The notes: generated by a model from the sequence alone, not told the origin. 64,000 bases of DNA from Theobroma cacao (GCF_000208745.1 NC_030854.1:1898936-1962935), one strand, 5' to 3'. Shown: positions 34,801-46,500, numbered from the stretch's first letter. Made by a program: numbers and translations.

Positions 34801-37800
34801 AGTCTGTTACTCACCAATTTGGGGGTAACAGACCTTAATCATCACATACCCCATTCGCCAAGGCCTGAAAACAAGTAGAACTCAAGCACACAAGCCTACC
34901 ATACACCTCCCAGAACAAAACAACCAGCCCTACCTAAACCCTTCCAAACGTCAAACAAAAGTAAATCCCACCACCCTCACAACAAAAAGAGCAGGGTCGT
35001 AAACTGTACACAACCTTCCAAGTCCACACCTACCTAACAGCCAAACAAAACTATGGAGTAGCCATACTGTGCTAGCCTACCTCCTAAAAGCCCAGATCCT
35101 GCAGGTTTTTGCATCAAAAAAGAACCCCTGATTCATTAATATTCACAATCTGTGGTTGCCCTTCAAAAGAGAATCCATCGTCGTCATCTGTACATCACAG
35201 AGGTTAGAATCCATCACTCAGCCCCAAATCACAAAAGGCATAAACATTCACTGTCACCGTAGCCTCTTAAAGGTCAAAAGCAAGCAACTCCACTCACGAA
35301 ACCTCTCGTTGAAACGCAAGACTAAAGGTACAGACCTTTCCAGGTATCCAAACACAAACAGAGAAACATCACCCTTCATGGCAACACACAAGACCACCGG
35401 ACTCTACCACCAAACAGACATCCAATGACCCATACACCAGCATTAATCGTAGATATTCAACAAGACAACCTGACGTTGCACACCTCCCTTTGTCACACTA
35501 TCAGCAATTTGATTAGTTTATATGTAGATGTGTTTGACATCCCATTTCTTTTCCTCCTTTTTTAGTCTTTCAATGTGCAGAATCCACTTCCTAAGCCTGC
35601 GGGGAGCTTCAGAAGGCTTGTTAGTCCATTTGACAGCATTTTTTGAATCATTTTCAATAATCAAGGAATATGTGGCAACCTATTTTGAACCTGCGAAAGT
35701 CAGGAACGCCTCCCTAATTGCTCTGACTTCTACTACACTAGCATCTTCCACCCCTATAGCTTTAGAAAAGACAATTTTGGTGTTTCCTTCCTCGTCTCTC
35801 ATGATGCCCCCAATTCCTACCTTCCCAGGGCACCCTGGAGCTGCCCCATCCACATTGTATTTCATCTCTCCTTTGCGTGGTTTGCTCCACTCCTCAACGA
35901 TTCTGGTTCTCATCCTTCTCTTAATTACCGTGCCTTCAGCTGGATATCTTTAAGTATCAAGTACCACACCATATTCGTGGGGCCACTTAGCTTGAGCCCA
36001 TGTGGCGACTCTCTGCTTAAGAAGATAAAAAACCTGATCGACATTCCAGGTGACTCTTCTAAAGACCGTGTCGTTTCTGTACAACCACACAGACCACACA
36101 ATAGCATAAAAGGCCATGCACCAGATTTTGAGCTCACTTTTCCCCACAGAACCAGCATTTCAAGTATTAAACGAGCTGAGTAAATCCTTTGGGACAACCC
36201 AAGCAACCCCCCACTCTTTACACCATCTCATCCACACATGCCAAACCTCAGAACAATGGAGGAACAGGTGTCTCACCGACTCCGGTTCACTCTGGCAGAG
36301 CCCACACACGACTCCCTCCTGGTTGATTAAGTTCCTTTTCAGAAGCTCCTGCTTGACAGCAAGCCTCTCGTGTAGTACCTGCCAACAAAAGATCTCAATA
36401 CGATGAGGCACCAAGTTTTTCCAGATATTGAGGGGTTAATAGGCCAAATTTTGGTGATTTGATTGACTCTTTTTAATGGATTAAGAATGATTTGGTAATT
36501 TGATTGATTTTAGGTCATTTATGGGGAGTGAATAGCCCCGTATATGAGATGATGATTCCTTGTTAAAATTAAGAGAGTGTAAGCTAAGTAGATAAAAAGT
36601 TAAATTAATATAAGAAGTTTATTAGATAAGTAATGTAAAATTACGAAAAAAACATCAAATGAGACAGAAGATTTTTTCATGTAAATATTAAAAAGAAAAA
36701 AAAGAAATGATTCTGAATAATGCTTATATCTAAGTTCTTTCCATTCTAGTATTGTTTTATTGCATTTCGCTTTAATGGTATCATGAACTTTATGCTCAAA
36801 GTTGAACTAATAATTTAATATTCTCAAACGTCTCCCACTCCCTTTGATAACAGGCCTTATGGCATGTTGGCAAGTGGCGACAATAGGAATTTAGTCTGAT
36901 ATCTAACATGGGATTAGGCCCCAACTATTCTTGAATCTTATTAGTGATAATACTTGATGTTGCCTTTGGATATTCGATCTCCACTGGCCAGTAAATCAAA
37001 CTCCAAATTAAGCCTGTCGATACCTGTGATCTAGTCATCATGGAGCCTTTCAGAACTGGGGTTTGGGTTTACGGGTTACAGCAAGTCTTTTGGTTCAATC
37101 AGGGTATCTAATTTAACTGATAAAGGCTTTTCAACGATTGTACAAAAGATGTTGGCTGTCTTCAGGAATGAGGATATCAAGATTTAGTGATTTAAAAGAA
37201 GGGAAAAAAGTGCATACAGTAGCTTGACTCGTGGCCAAGCTGGTTGCTAATATTATGCCTGTACAGGTCAGAAAGACATGCAGATCTTATGCAGAAAATG
37301 CTTCAAACAGGCTAAATCTCTTAGTGGAAGCTTTCTGTGCACGAGACAACGTTGCAGCACTTGATTTAATCGCAGAAGCAAGGTTATTTTCTAAAACAGG
37401 AGCCAAGCTTCTTCGAAGTATCAAAGGCAAACATGTAAGCTAATGTCTGAACTTTTGCTTAGAGTTTGAGTTTCCGTCTGCCGAGTAGGTCAATGAGGTG
37501 TTTTCTGTTAACAGGAAGGCATGCTTTGGGAGAAACCTCGGTTCAGATTCTTGAAACCTAAGCGCTCGGACCCTGGAGAGAAATTACAAGAGATGGAAAT
37601 GCCAATTCGAGGGATGGAAGTGGCCTTATCTACTTGCATCTCCTTCCCCGTCAGAATGTTGGATGAAGAGCTCCAAGGTGTTCTACAAATTTCAAAGAAA
37701 CAGATAGCTCTAAAACTTGAACAAGCCAAGTGTTCCGTGCCTTTCGATGCAGCAACAGCTCCGGAGACGAAAGGAGAATACACAGACAGGTCCTCCTGGA

Positions 37801-39242
37801 CCCAGAAAGCCATTTCAACATCCCATGAAGATCTGTCACCCTTCTTCTTCTTGTACTGTATGGAACTCCTTCAGGATGATCCTGAGTGCATTGTAGAGAA
37901 TGAGGACGGTAAAAGTAAAAAACAAGAATCAAGTCAGCCAAAGAAGCAAGGAAAAAGTAGAGTGGAACTGATCTGGTGCAGCCTGCTGAGTTTCAGCAGG
38001 CGGCTAAGCAGTGAAAGATTGGTTTTTGCAATCAAGTGCTCATTTTCTCTAGGTCTTGCTGTGCTGCTTGGTTTGATATATAACAAAGAGAACGGATACT
38101 GGTCAGGACTAACCATTGCAATAAGTTTTGCAACAGGGCGACAAGCAACATTTACAATGGCTAATGCACGAGCACAGGGGACGGCAATGGGATCAGTATA
38201 TGGAATTCTATGTTGCTTTATTTTCCAAAAGCTCGCGGATTTAAGGTTCTTCCTTCTACTTCCTTGGATCATTTTCACCAGTTTTCTGAGGCATAGTCGC
38301 ATGTACGGCCAAGCTGGTGGGATTTCAGCGGTTATAGGGGCATTACTGATCTTAGGAAGGAAAAATTATGGCACACCAAGCGAATTCGCAATTGCTAGAA
38401 TCACAGAGGCTACCATTGGACTAATCTGTTTCATTACAGTGGAACTTCTCTTGCATCCAGCGAGATCTGCTACCCTAGCAAAAACAGAACTTTCAAGGAC
38501 CATAGGAGCACTTCAGGATTGCTTTGAGGTAATAGGTCTTTATGACAGACAAAAGGAAATTTCGACGGAACAAAGAGAAAAGCTGCAGAAGCTGAAATAT
38601 CATGTCAGTAAATTGGAGAATTTCATTGCAGAGGCTGAGTTGGAGCCTAATTTCTGGTTCCTGCCTTTTCATTGCAGTTGCTACAAAAAGCTTCTAAGCT
38701 CTCTATCCAAAATGGCAGATTTATTACCCTTTGCGATCCATCAAATTGAATTTCTCTCACAAGCATCCCAGAGGTTGGGAATTCATTGGGAGGAGATCCA
38801 AGAACAGATTAACAATGATCTAGAACATCTCAGGGACAAAATTGGCTCTTTAGTGAAATGCCTGGATGAAGTGTTACTAATCAAATCCCTAGAAGAGCTT
38901 GATAATGAGTTGCAAAAGGAAAATGCATCCCATGACCTCGAGTTGGGCAAATCAGCAAATGGAGATTTCTCTATCCGTTTGGGGCATGAAAGAAACAGCA
39001 TCGCCGAGATTGTATGGCCTTCCCTTCAACATATGATGGAAGTTGCCAATGAGACCGAGGGTAATGAAGTTGAAGCGAAGCTTAAGAGCCAAGTGCTTCT
39101 CTGCCTGTGCAGCCTAGGGTTCTGCATTAATAATATGAACAGGGAAGCAATAGAAACAGAGGGAACAATTGGGGAACTACTGAAATGGGTGTATCCAGCA
39201 AGGCATGTAAATTTGCATGAACTGTTACCTAAGCTCAAATAA
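31858..39242 (+). CDS. FUSC-family (fusaric acid resistance-like) membrane protein, 3 exons, 806 aa
   Basis: The intact model uses exon 1 copy A (31858-32382), exon 2 (37267-37434) and exon 3 (37515-39242); all join in phase 0 to 806 residues, the usual length of the plant family (Arabidopsis AT3G09450 type). Exon 1 encodes an N-terminal membrane module (FRTVLACTIVGCTTLYGPEP, LTFPAFSYVTTILIVSDATL, HGLAAMAVALSSFTIALPDS, HVASSTALGALASVLAMLFP). Exon 3 carries a soluble loop and a second FUSC module (RLVFAIKCSFSLGLAVLLGL, NGYWSGLTIAISFATGRQA, YGQAGGISAVIGALLILGR), then a long helical C-terminus. Bacterial relatives such as AaeB export aromatic acids; the plant substrate is unknown. The first intron has a GC donor (GAG before GCAAGT) and spans 4.9 kb, enclosing a second, broken copy of exon 1 and a LINE. 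Whether copy A really splices across this distance needs transcripts. Confidence 0.8.
33833..34355 (+). pseudogene. Second copy of FUSC exon 1, frameshifted
   Basis: This block is a clear paralog of 31858-32382: same start context (aacATGG), same residues (FRTVLACIIVGCTTLYGPEP at the N-terminus, IALPDSTHLMAKRIAFGQTV later) and the same GC donor after CTCGAG. A 2-nt deletion near 33965-33972 (ttttcctatgtgac in copy A, ttcctacgtgac here) throws it out of frame, and translation stops about 60 residues in. The exon is 523 nt instead of 525, so it could not give the full protein even if spliced to exon 2. An assembly error cannot be excluded, but the adjacent LINE insertion in the same unit also suggests relaxed constraint. 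An upstream in-frame ATG at 33794 does not rescue it. Confidence 0.8.
34713..36437 (-). mobile_element. 5'-truncated LINE (non-LTR retrotransposon) with 13-bp target duplication
   Basis: The element lies on the minus strand between perfect 13-bp direct repeats (atattgaggggtt) at 34713-34725 and 36425-36437, and its tail is the short T run just inside the left repeat. Two plant LINE domains are readable: a zf-RVT zinc-binding region near 36410-36160 (HRIEIFCWQVLHERLAV, CGLCQSEPESVRHLFLHC) and a C-terminal RNase H-like region near 35940-35680 (WSKPRKGEMKYNVDGAAPG, GIGGIMRDEEG). The endonuclease and most of the reverse transcriptase are missing, which is normal for 5' truncation on insertion. 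At least one stop or frameshift separates the two domains. Duplication unit A has the empty site at about 32901-32918. Confidence 0.9.
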
Positions 39243-39843
39243 CTAGGGAGTGGCTTTGCAGCAACCTAGCTACCCACAATCTTGTGTACAAAAAAAAGCA
39301 CTTGATCCTCAATTAATATCACCATAATGCAAAAGCATTTTTTTTCTTTCTTTTCCCTCTGTTACTAGATAAGAGAGAGAGAGGGTTCTCATAATCTATT
39401 ATGTATACATATCAAGCAGGATTCAGTGCAATTTACCAAATTCTTTAGGAATTATCTGTTTCCTTAAGGCTGTATTTGAAACAGCATGGACCAAATGATC
39501 AACAACCACCCTCCATTACAATGCCACCGCCACTTTCAGCTCCAAGACATTAGCTGCATTTCCAGCAAACTGCTGCCTCAAGTGCACTATATGTTTAAAG
39601 CAGTTGCCTAGGGAAGTCGGTGTCCATCAATTGCTGCTAAAGCACTTGAGAACACGTGCATGTAAAGCAAAAAACTGATATAAATATCATGCAAAACATA
39701 AGCATTAAGATGGCATTTATAAGAATAATTTGTTGAAGGTTTTTAACAACATTGATTTGTCTCCTTTTCTGAAACAACTCAGTCTAAAAAACTACCATCA
39801 AAATGTTCATTGCAGACACCTAAAAAAGAATTGTAAAAAATTT
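39243..39843. other. Convergent 3' flanks of the FUSC and OST4 genes
   Basis: The FUSC 3'UTR on the plus strand and the OST4 3'UTR on the minus strand share this interval. A short GA microsatellite (agagagagaga) lies at about 39371-39383. No further gene is visible. Confidence 0.5.
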
Positions 39844-39957
39844 TCAATTGCCTTCATATTTTGGGTCAGCCATCACATAATGATATGCTATAACCAGAAT
39901 GAAAATGAAGACTCCAAGGAAATTCGCAAAGAAGCCCAGGTCTTGATCGTCAATCAT
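39844..39957 (-). CDS. OST4: Oligosaccharyltransferase subunit OST4, 37 aa
   Basis: A 37-codon frame reads [20 protein letters not shown], continues with one hydrophobic helix through [10 protein letters not shown] and ends KYEGN. This is the plant form of OST4, a single-pass mini-protein of the ER oligosaccharyltransferase that holds catalytic STT3 to its partner subunits for N-glycosylation. The acceptor AG lies directly before the ATG. A leader exon ends CTGTCATG before the donor GTAAGAACCC at 40732, so splicing (intron 40732-39958) places a second ATG immediately upstream in frame, and the true start may be that one, adding one Met (38 aa). The gene is easily missed because of its size. 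It converges with the FUSC gene and its leader lies close to a tRNA-His. Confidence 0.93.
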   Translation of the reverse strand: MIDDQDLGFFANFLGVFIFILVIAYHYVMADPKYEGN

Positions 39958-40850
39958 CTGGAAAAAAACATTTCAAGCAAAAATAACAGAACAAATCAGC
40001 TTCAGAACATAATTTGCTTCTTATTCATACGCATATCCGGCAGCCAAAAGAACAGAAAGTGACCCAAAACAGAAACAAAAGCACTCATGAATGATATCTG
40101 AGGGAATATAAATTCTAATTGACTCTGTACTCTTGTTCTCTGTATCCTTAACCTAATGTCATTTTATTCAAAAGTTCAAAACAGAAACCATACAGGCATA
40201 TCAAAAACAGAAGACGGCCTAATTAGAACATCGAGCCCACTTTTCTTAATTAACAAACCTAATTAAACAAGAAATTACTCACATAAAAACAGTATTACTA
40301 AGTATTAACTTAATCAAATAGTGACTACTTACAACCATTCTACACACTCGAATTCAACACATTTTCATAATGTAGTGATGCCAGCATATTGATTATTCAG
40401 ATCAAAGCTTAAAAATAGGAAAATTATGGAATAAACTACAAAGTAAATCTCTTAAGAAGCAATTACGGATCAGTTCATGGACCATTAGGGAAAAGATTAA
40501 ATCTTTCTTGAACTACAAGATCATAGAACTAAAAAATAGTCAGTGATTATGATTATCAAATAACGGAAATTACAATCTTAATTGTCTCCAAAACGTAACC
40601 TAAAAATAGGACAGAAAAAAAATAAAAAAATCTAGAAAATTGGGAAATGGAAAAATTGCATTAAAATTATGAGAAAAGAGCATGAAATTTGTTGCTAAAT
40701 AAGAAAAAAGATGTAAAATTTAGGGTTCTTACCATGACAGTTGGTGAGTAATGAGTAAGACGATCCCGAAGACTCCAAAGATGGTTAGAACTCGAAAGAC
40801 TAGAACTACTAACACCCTAACAGCGTTTATACAGGAGTGTTCGAGAGCGG
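39958..40850 (-). promoter_or_regulatory. OST4 5' intron, leader and promoter region
   Basis: The intron occupies 40732-39958. The leader exon begins somewhere in 40780-40850, near gttcgagagcggcctc. A long intron immediately before or inside the start region is common in small, broadly expressed plant genes and often raises expression; that is inference. Confidence 0.6.
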
Positions 40851-40933
40851 CCTCTAAAACGAGGCCGTTTTGTATGTTGCTCTGCAGATTTTTTTAATCA
40901 CTAAAATAAAATTCCCGAAAAAAGAAAAGTTAC

Positions 40934-41005
40934 TGTGGCTGCTGGGATTCGAGCCCAGGTCTCCACGGCCACAACGTGGAATTCTTACCACTAAACTACA
41001 GCCAC
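40934..41005 (-). tRNA. tRNA-His (anticodon GTG)
   Basis: A 72-nt cloverleaf on the minus strand. The acceptor stem pairs GTGGCTG with CAGCCAC, with discriminator A at 40934. The anticodon stem is CCACG/CGTGG around the loop TTGTGGC, giving anticodon GTG, and the T arm is CTGGG-CTCGAAT-CCCAG. No intron and no encoded CCA. The G at position -1 is absent from the DNA, as expected in eukaryotes where it is added after transcription. Confidence 0.97.
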
Positions 41006-42298
41006 AATTGGATAAAAAAGTGGTATAGAAATTCTGACAGACCTATATTTAGCAATTTCTTTAAAAAATTATCTGAATTATTCAAGAAAATACAAAAAAA
41101 AGTTCTTACGGTCTCTATTGCATCCAATCAAACTATTTTATTTTTATTTTTGACTAAATATATTCTTATAACTAAAAATTGATCAATTATCATTAGTTAA
41201 AATATCATTTATCATTTATGTTTTTGTAGCATTAATGTGGAGGGTAAAAATATTATGTAATTATGTCATTATATCATATCATAATATAATATAATATATT
41301 AATATAACACGTCATCATTTACTATTACATATTAATATTTTACGTCAATATCATTTAATATAAAATAATATTTTAATAAATAACAATGAATCATAAGATC
41401 TCAGTTACTCCAAAATTTAAACTCAATTGTCATTTTTACCTCTTTTCTAGTTATTCCTTAACAAACCAACTATTGCAATTAACCTCTGTTCTACTCCCTT
41501 GCGTGTTGGAAAAGGAATCTCAACTTTTTCTTCTTTATGTTTTTGTTCATTAGTTTGGTGTTTTCCTAAATAGCTAATTTTCTGTTATTAATGGTTTATT
41601 TAAATCAACAAACAAAATGAAGATTTCTACACAATTGTACTAAGAGCCTATTTGGTCTGATTTTTTTTTAGCTTAAAAGCTATTATGAAGCTCTTATGAA
41701 AAATAATAGTTTTTAAAATTAAGCTAAAATTATTTGGTAAATTTTTTTTAATAAGTTTTTTTTATAAATTATAATTTTAGTTAAAATTATCATAAAGAGT
41801 ATTTTTTTAAAAAGATAATATTGTAATTATTTTAACATATGAGAATATTTTAAAATAAAAATAAAAATTCTCTTACATTAAAAAAAGAAGAAGAAAAAGC
41901 TCCTCATATGAGTTTTTCCTAAAATTCTTTTTTTTTAATTTTATTATTTAAAAAAAATTACTTTTTTTAAGAGCTTTCACAATTTTATGTTTGGCTTGAC
42001 TTTTGTTTTTAAGAGGTAGATAAACTGGAAAAATCCAGGTCAAACAAGCACTCATGCGTGTAGTTTGTATAACTTAAGCCAAATGTCAGTTTATGCACAA
42101 CTTCCGGTTGGAGTCACTAGCCAGATGGAAGGACTGACTTTGACTTCCATTTTAGGGGTTGGGTGGATAGCTAATTAAGCTTCTTAGCTTGGCTCAACTT
42201 GTTTTGCTTAGGCTCAGCCCGTTGTTGAATCATGGTCAGGCTTCTAATTTAAACATGAGCTAGTATCCGGATCACTCTCTGGGGTTGCTGATTGCCCC
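41006..42298. other. AT-rich spacer with a MITE-like element
   Basis: 41030-41440 resembles the inverted-repeat element family also seen near 23.5, 52.2 and 53.1 kb. 41640-42000 is low-complexity T- and A-rich DNA. 42000-42298 is more balanced and includes the remains of the RRM pseudogene 3' end. No intact gene is visible. Confidence 0.5.
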
Positions 42299-43051
42299 TT
42301 AGTAGCTTTTGGTCGTCTGCATACTCTGCAAATATCTCCAATCCAAATCGAGAAACTGCAGCATCAAAGAACATACAGACTGATGCCATGGAAGTTAGTT
42401 CACATTATAACAAGGAACACACTTCAAAAACATTACTGAAAAATCAAAATCCACTGCAATCATCAAGTTGCCACACTCTATTAAACCCCTCGACTACCTA
42501 TGTAGGGGTAATAACTAATAACAGAATGCAGAATCATCAACAAAGCAGTAGAAACAGACACAGTTCCAATAAAAATACAGAATCCCATGTGTCTCTTGGC
42601 TGGAAATATGATAGCAATAAGAAAGCAGACAAACCTGTGCTTCCCTTCCTTTGATTCCCTTTTCTGCATGTTCTAAATTAGCATATATCACAAACCCAAA
42701 GCCTTGCGTGTATTTAGTTATGCGATCTGCAACCACATTAGCTAAACCATAAGCAAATTTAAAACAGGCCATCTCCCTTCAGTCTAAGACCTTAGTACCA
42801 TGATGTTAAACCTTAAAACTAATCCAGACAATTGGAATAACAGAATTTTTTATAAATTTTATTACTTTCTATTACCGAAGGAAGTTTGATTCTTTCTAAT
42901 AAAACCATTTCAAGTCCATTTAGAGGAAGACAAGAAACTAATTACCATGAATAACATGATCAAATTTAGCAAACGCTTCACGAAGTTCTTGGTTTCTGGT
43001 TCTGTTGCTAAGCCGTGAAAAACCATCAAGAATGATCATTGCAAAGATCAT
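42299..43051 (-). pseudogene. Broken organelle-type RRM RNA-binding protein gene
   Basis: Exons 43051-42946, 42741-42635 and 42355-42299 read as an RRM: ILDGFSRLSNRTRNQELREA, FAKFDHVIH, then ANVVADRITKYTQGFGFVIY and ANLEHAEKGIKGREAQ. The RNP1-like motif KYTQGFGFV is intact. In exon 3 the family's FLDGWVIFAEYA is visible only by changing frame (FLD in one frame, IFAEYA in another), which implies a 2-nt insertion near 42340; translation stops at 42299. The N-terminal strand (AMIILDGFS) is also degenerate and no clear targeting-peptide exon joins it, although sequence near 43190-43130 encodes an Ala/Ser-rich peptide. Intact relatives bind RNA in plastids or mitochondria. It could still be transcribed from the region shared with KNL2. 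Confidence 0.65.
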
Positions 43052-43563
43052 TTTTGATGAACTATATTAGAATTTTAACTAGAACAAGAAGAAGAAGGAG
43101 GGTCGTTTAAGGTGGGGCTTGTTCAGCAACAAGAGATGCGGCAGAGGCAGTGGCAGCAGAGGACTGATCAAATAAGACGAATTTGTTGGAAAAAAAAATG
43201 GCCTCAAAATTCCACTTTTCATAGCCATTTTCTCCTCCCTATAAGGCCCTGATCAAAAAGATTGGTGCTTCAATGTCCAAAAAGATAAAAATGAAAAACC
43301 CCTAAACCCTGGAGAGGTCTGAAACAGATAAAAACGACATCGCTCAATAGCCCATGGGGATGGGCGATGGTTGCCTTTCTAACTTACCGTGTAGTAAAAG
43401 TATTTAAGTTGTAATTTGGTTTGTTGGCTTCAGTGCTTCATTTCCCGCCCCCTGACAATCCCCAGAGTTTATAATTTAATCCTTAAATATCAGATTAAAG
43501 TGAAATACTTTTCGTTTTGAAACCTGGAAAAACAAAAACCCAATCAGCTCCCGTTTAGCGCCC
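43052..43563. promoter_or_regulatory. Shared head-to-head upstream region of the RRM pseudogene and KNL2
   Basis: The two start regions are about 510 bp apart on opposite strands. The interval includes CT-rich and C-rich stretches and a GGGCGAT word near 43363. It may act as a bidirectional promoter; no TATA box is obvious on the KNL2 side. Confidence 0.35.
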
Positions 43564-46500
43564 ATGGCTCCCAAAACTCGCAGCCAAAAAGACTACAATG
43601 GCGCCCAAAACGACAGCAAGGATGGCGGTTCATCTTACTTCCAGAAAACAGTAAACTTTCTTCTTTTTGTTTCCTGAAACAAAAACTCTCTCTCTCTTTC
43701 TCTCTCTTTCAAACGCACTCTTTTCTGAGTTTTAATTTCCGTTTATTTTTTATTTAAAAAAAAATAAGGTTTCTTTGCACGATTGGTGGTTGGTGAAAGC
43801 TGACAAAGATTTTGAAGGGAAGAGATTAGCTGTTGCAGGGTCCACATCAAGAGAGTAAGCTCTCTCCTTCTGCCTTCAGGGTTTCTGAACTTGTAATGGG
43901 AGGGCTTTTCGTTTTATGTTTTTAAGTTGGGTGAAACAGGTTAGAAGCCGTTCGGTTGTTTACCTCAGCACCGATTGTGAAAAGATACGATGTTTTTACT
44001 CTGGAGACAGCTGATGGGATTTGTGTTTGCATCAAAGGTTTCATCAATAGACATCGTACCGAAGAAAATGGGTTTTCTTCTGAGGTATCAAAGGTTTTCC
44101 TTTCTTTCTCTGTTTTAAGTAAATGGGAGAATTTGGAATCTTTTATGTTATCATTTACAGTTCTTGACGGAACAAAAATGATGGTGCTTGCAAATAATTG
44201 CTATTGCCAAATGATTAATTTCATAGTGTTCCCTGATATAGGATTTAAGGTTATAGAAATTTGTCTTTTAATCTGAACAGGTCTTCACTCATTTCTCCTT
44301 TGGCTTTCCTCCTTACTGGGAAGAATATGCTAAAAAGTGTTTGGGGGAAAATGGTACCACTGACATTGAATTAGAAGTTGTCCGCAATCCTAGCAAGCCA
44401 GCGAGAGATTCAGGTTTATATACGTGCATCCTTGATCTGGTTGCGTAAGACTTAGATTGTAGTTTCATACCCATCATTTTTAAAAGAATTCCAGTAATAT
44501 TGGCTTATTTCTCTTTGTATATCTGTCTATTGGAATGGTAGATCCTAGCTTAATTTTGACTCCAATTGAGCATGTGGAGGTTGCTAGTCAAGATAAGCAT
44601 GTTCAAATGAGCTGTTTTCAGACTGCATCAAAAGGTTCTGATGTGCTCAACCCTGCTGTTAACTTGTCAAGTAAGGTTGAAAAGAGATCAAACCTCAACA
44701 TTGGAGTTGCAATTGATTGTTCACATAATTTATCTGAGCAAATTGCTGCTGCTGTTGATGCCTCAAATGCTTCCAATACACAGGACCCTGCAGCTAAGTT
44801 GTTAACATCTGTTGAAGAGAGAATAAATCATTCTCCATCGAACATAGAAACTGATAATGTAAATGTCAGGAAAAAGAAAAATAGAGCAAACATCAGCCCC
44901 TATATTTCTGGAAATAGAAGAACCAGAAGTCAGATTATAAAAGGCAGTCCAAATGAGAGCTCTGGGGTTGGATGTTCTATGACTCCAAAGGAAAGAGCTT
45001 CAGCGACAGAGCTTCAAGATGAGCAAAAACTAAGTAGGAGAATAACACGCAGCTTTCCCTCTATGTTAAGCCATGTCAATGAAAGATGCTCATCCGGGAA
45101 GGAGACTCGGAGAAAACTTGATTTTGAAAAAGTTGTAAGCTTTCTTGTTCTTTGTTTCTAGTTTAAGTGTTCCCCATGACTTATTGGCAGTAATATCATA
45201 TTTCATACTTGCCTGGCTGTACTTGAGATGTAACCATTTCACTCTGCTCCTTGGATATGGCATATGATAATCTGTTAATCACTTACAAAAACAGCCTGAC
45301 ACATCCTGCTTGCTTGATATTATCTCTGATGAAGACTGACCAGGTTGTATTCACATTTTGACGTGAATTCTGCCCCCTGGATAATGGTTTTTTGCCCCAT
45401 TTTACTTTGTTATTCTGTTGTTATTTTCCTCCACTATATTTGTGTATGAGTGTTTTCCATTCCTTGAATTTTTTTACTGTGTCTATTTCTACTTAGGCAA
45501 GTCCTGTATCCCGAGAAAGAAAAGGGAAGCAATCTGTTATCTCTCCTGAGTCTCTGAGTCTCAAATGTTCAAGATCAGGTGAGTTTACCATCTAATTTTT
45601 AAAAATTATCTTACCCATTGGTCCAAAACAGTCTTCGTGCTTCTTTTCAAACCCCCCCCCCCCCCCCTCCGATGCTGTTCCTTTATAATTTGTAATTAAA
45701 TATCCTTTTGAATTTAGATTTGTGTTGTCACTTGTCAACTAAATACTTTTTTTTTTTGAAAATCAGTCAACTAAATACTGATCAGCTAAAGAATCCATTT
45801 TCAGTGAATTTTGCTCACAACTTGAAAATGCACTTTACTAATCTTATTGTAATCATTTTTAGGACCTAAGCAAATGACACCAGTAATAATCTTTCTTCTC
45901 TGCTTTAATGGTAGAATTATTGTCATTTGAACTTAATTTTACCAAATAATATTCTTAAAGTGAAGGTTCCTCTGATGGGGAAAAATATAACTGACATTAT
46001 TCTATGGGGCCTGAATATCATTGCATAAATTATCATTTTCACTAGATATGTGCTCACTGAACTCTTTAACTTATTTCTATATGATGCAGGTAGACTCCTC
46101 TTACCTCGATTGGAATTTTGGCGCAACCAAATTGCGGTTTATGATCAGGTTTGTAGTTTCATTTTGGCTTATATGTTGCTTGTCTTGAATTTTAATCCCC
46201 CACGTCCAGTTTGAGAAATTACTCTCTCCTTTCCACACCAGTCTCTCTCGTTGGTCATATTTTAAGGAAGACTAACTTTTGTGTCTCTACCTCAAATATT
46301 TAGACTCGTAAAATCACAGGAATTAGGGAAGAGGCGGATGTCGTGAAACCATCAGGTTTGTATTTTAAAACATGATTAGTTTTCCATGGCTTCTAGAAGA
46401 AAATAAATTCTTATAGGTTGGTTTATCTGTACTGTTTCAAATAATGTTAACTTATATCGAAAAGTTCATTCAAGTTTGGTCATAGTTAAGTAACTTTAGT

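Larger units (their letters stand above)
31605..36850. repeat. Tandem duplication of the FUSC first-exon block (unit A 31605-33520, unit B 33529-36850)
   Basis: Unit A and unit B share promoter-side words (ttaatcttccaggct, accattgagcaggct, cagaaacacaataact), the whole first exon, and downstream sequence (gaggggttgataggcc / gaggggttaataggcc; attctttccattctagtattgttt; atggtatcatg then actttatgct). Unit B is longer because of a LINE insertion at 34726-36424; without it the units are about 1.9 and 1.6 kb. Divergence is moderate, so the duplication is not brand new. Confidence 0.85.

Noticed and set aside
42292..42654. 120-codon plus-strand frame
   Set aside because: It lies antisense to readable RRM exons 2-3 on the minus strand and shows no domain of its own.
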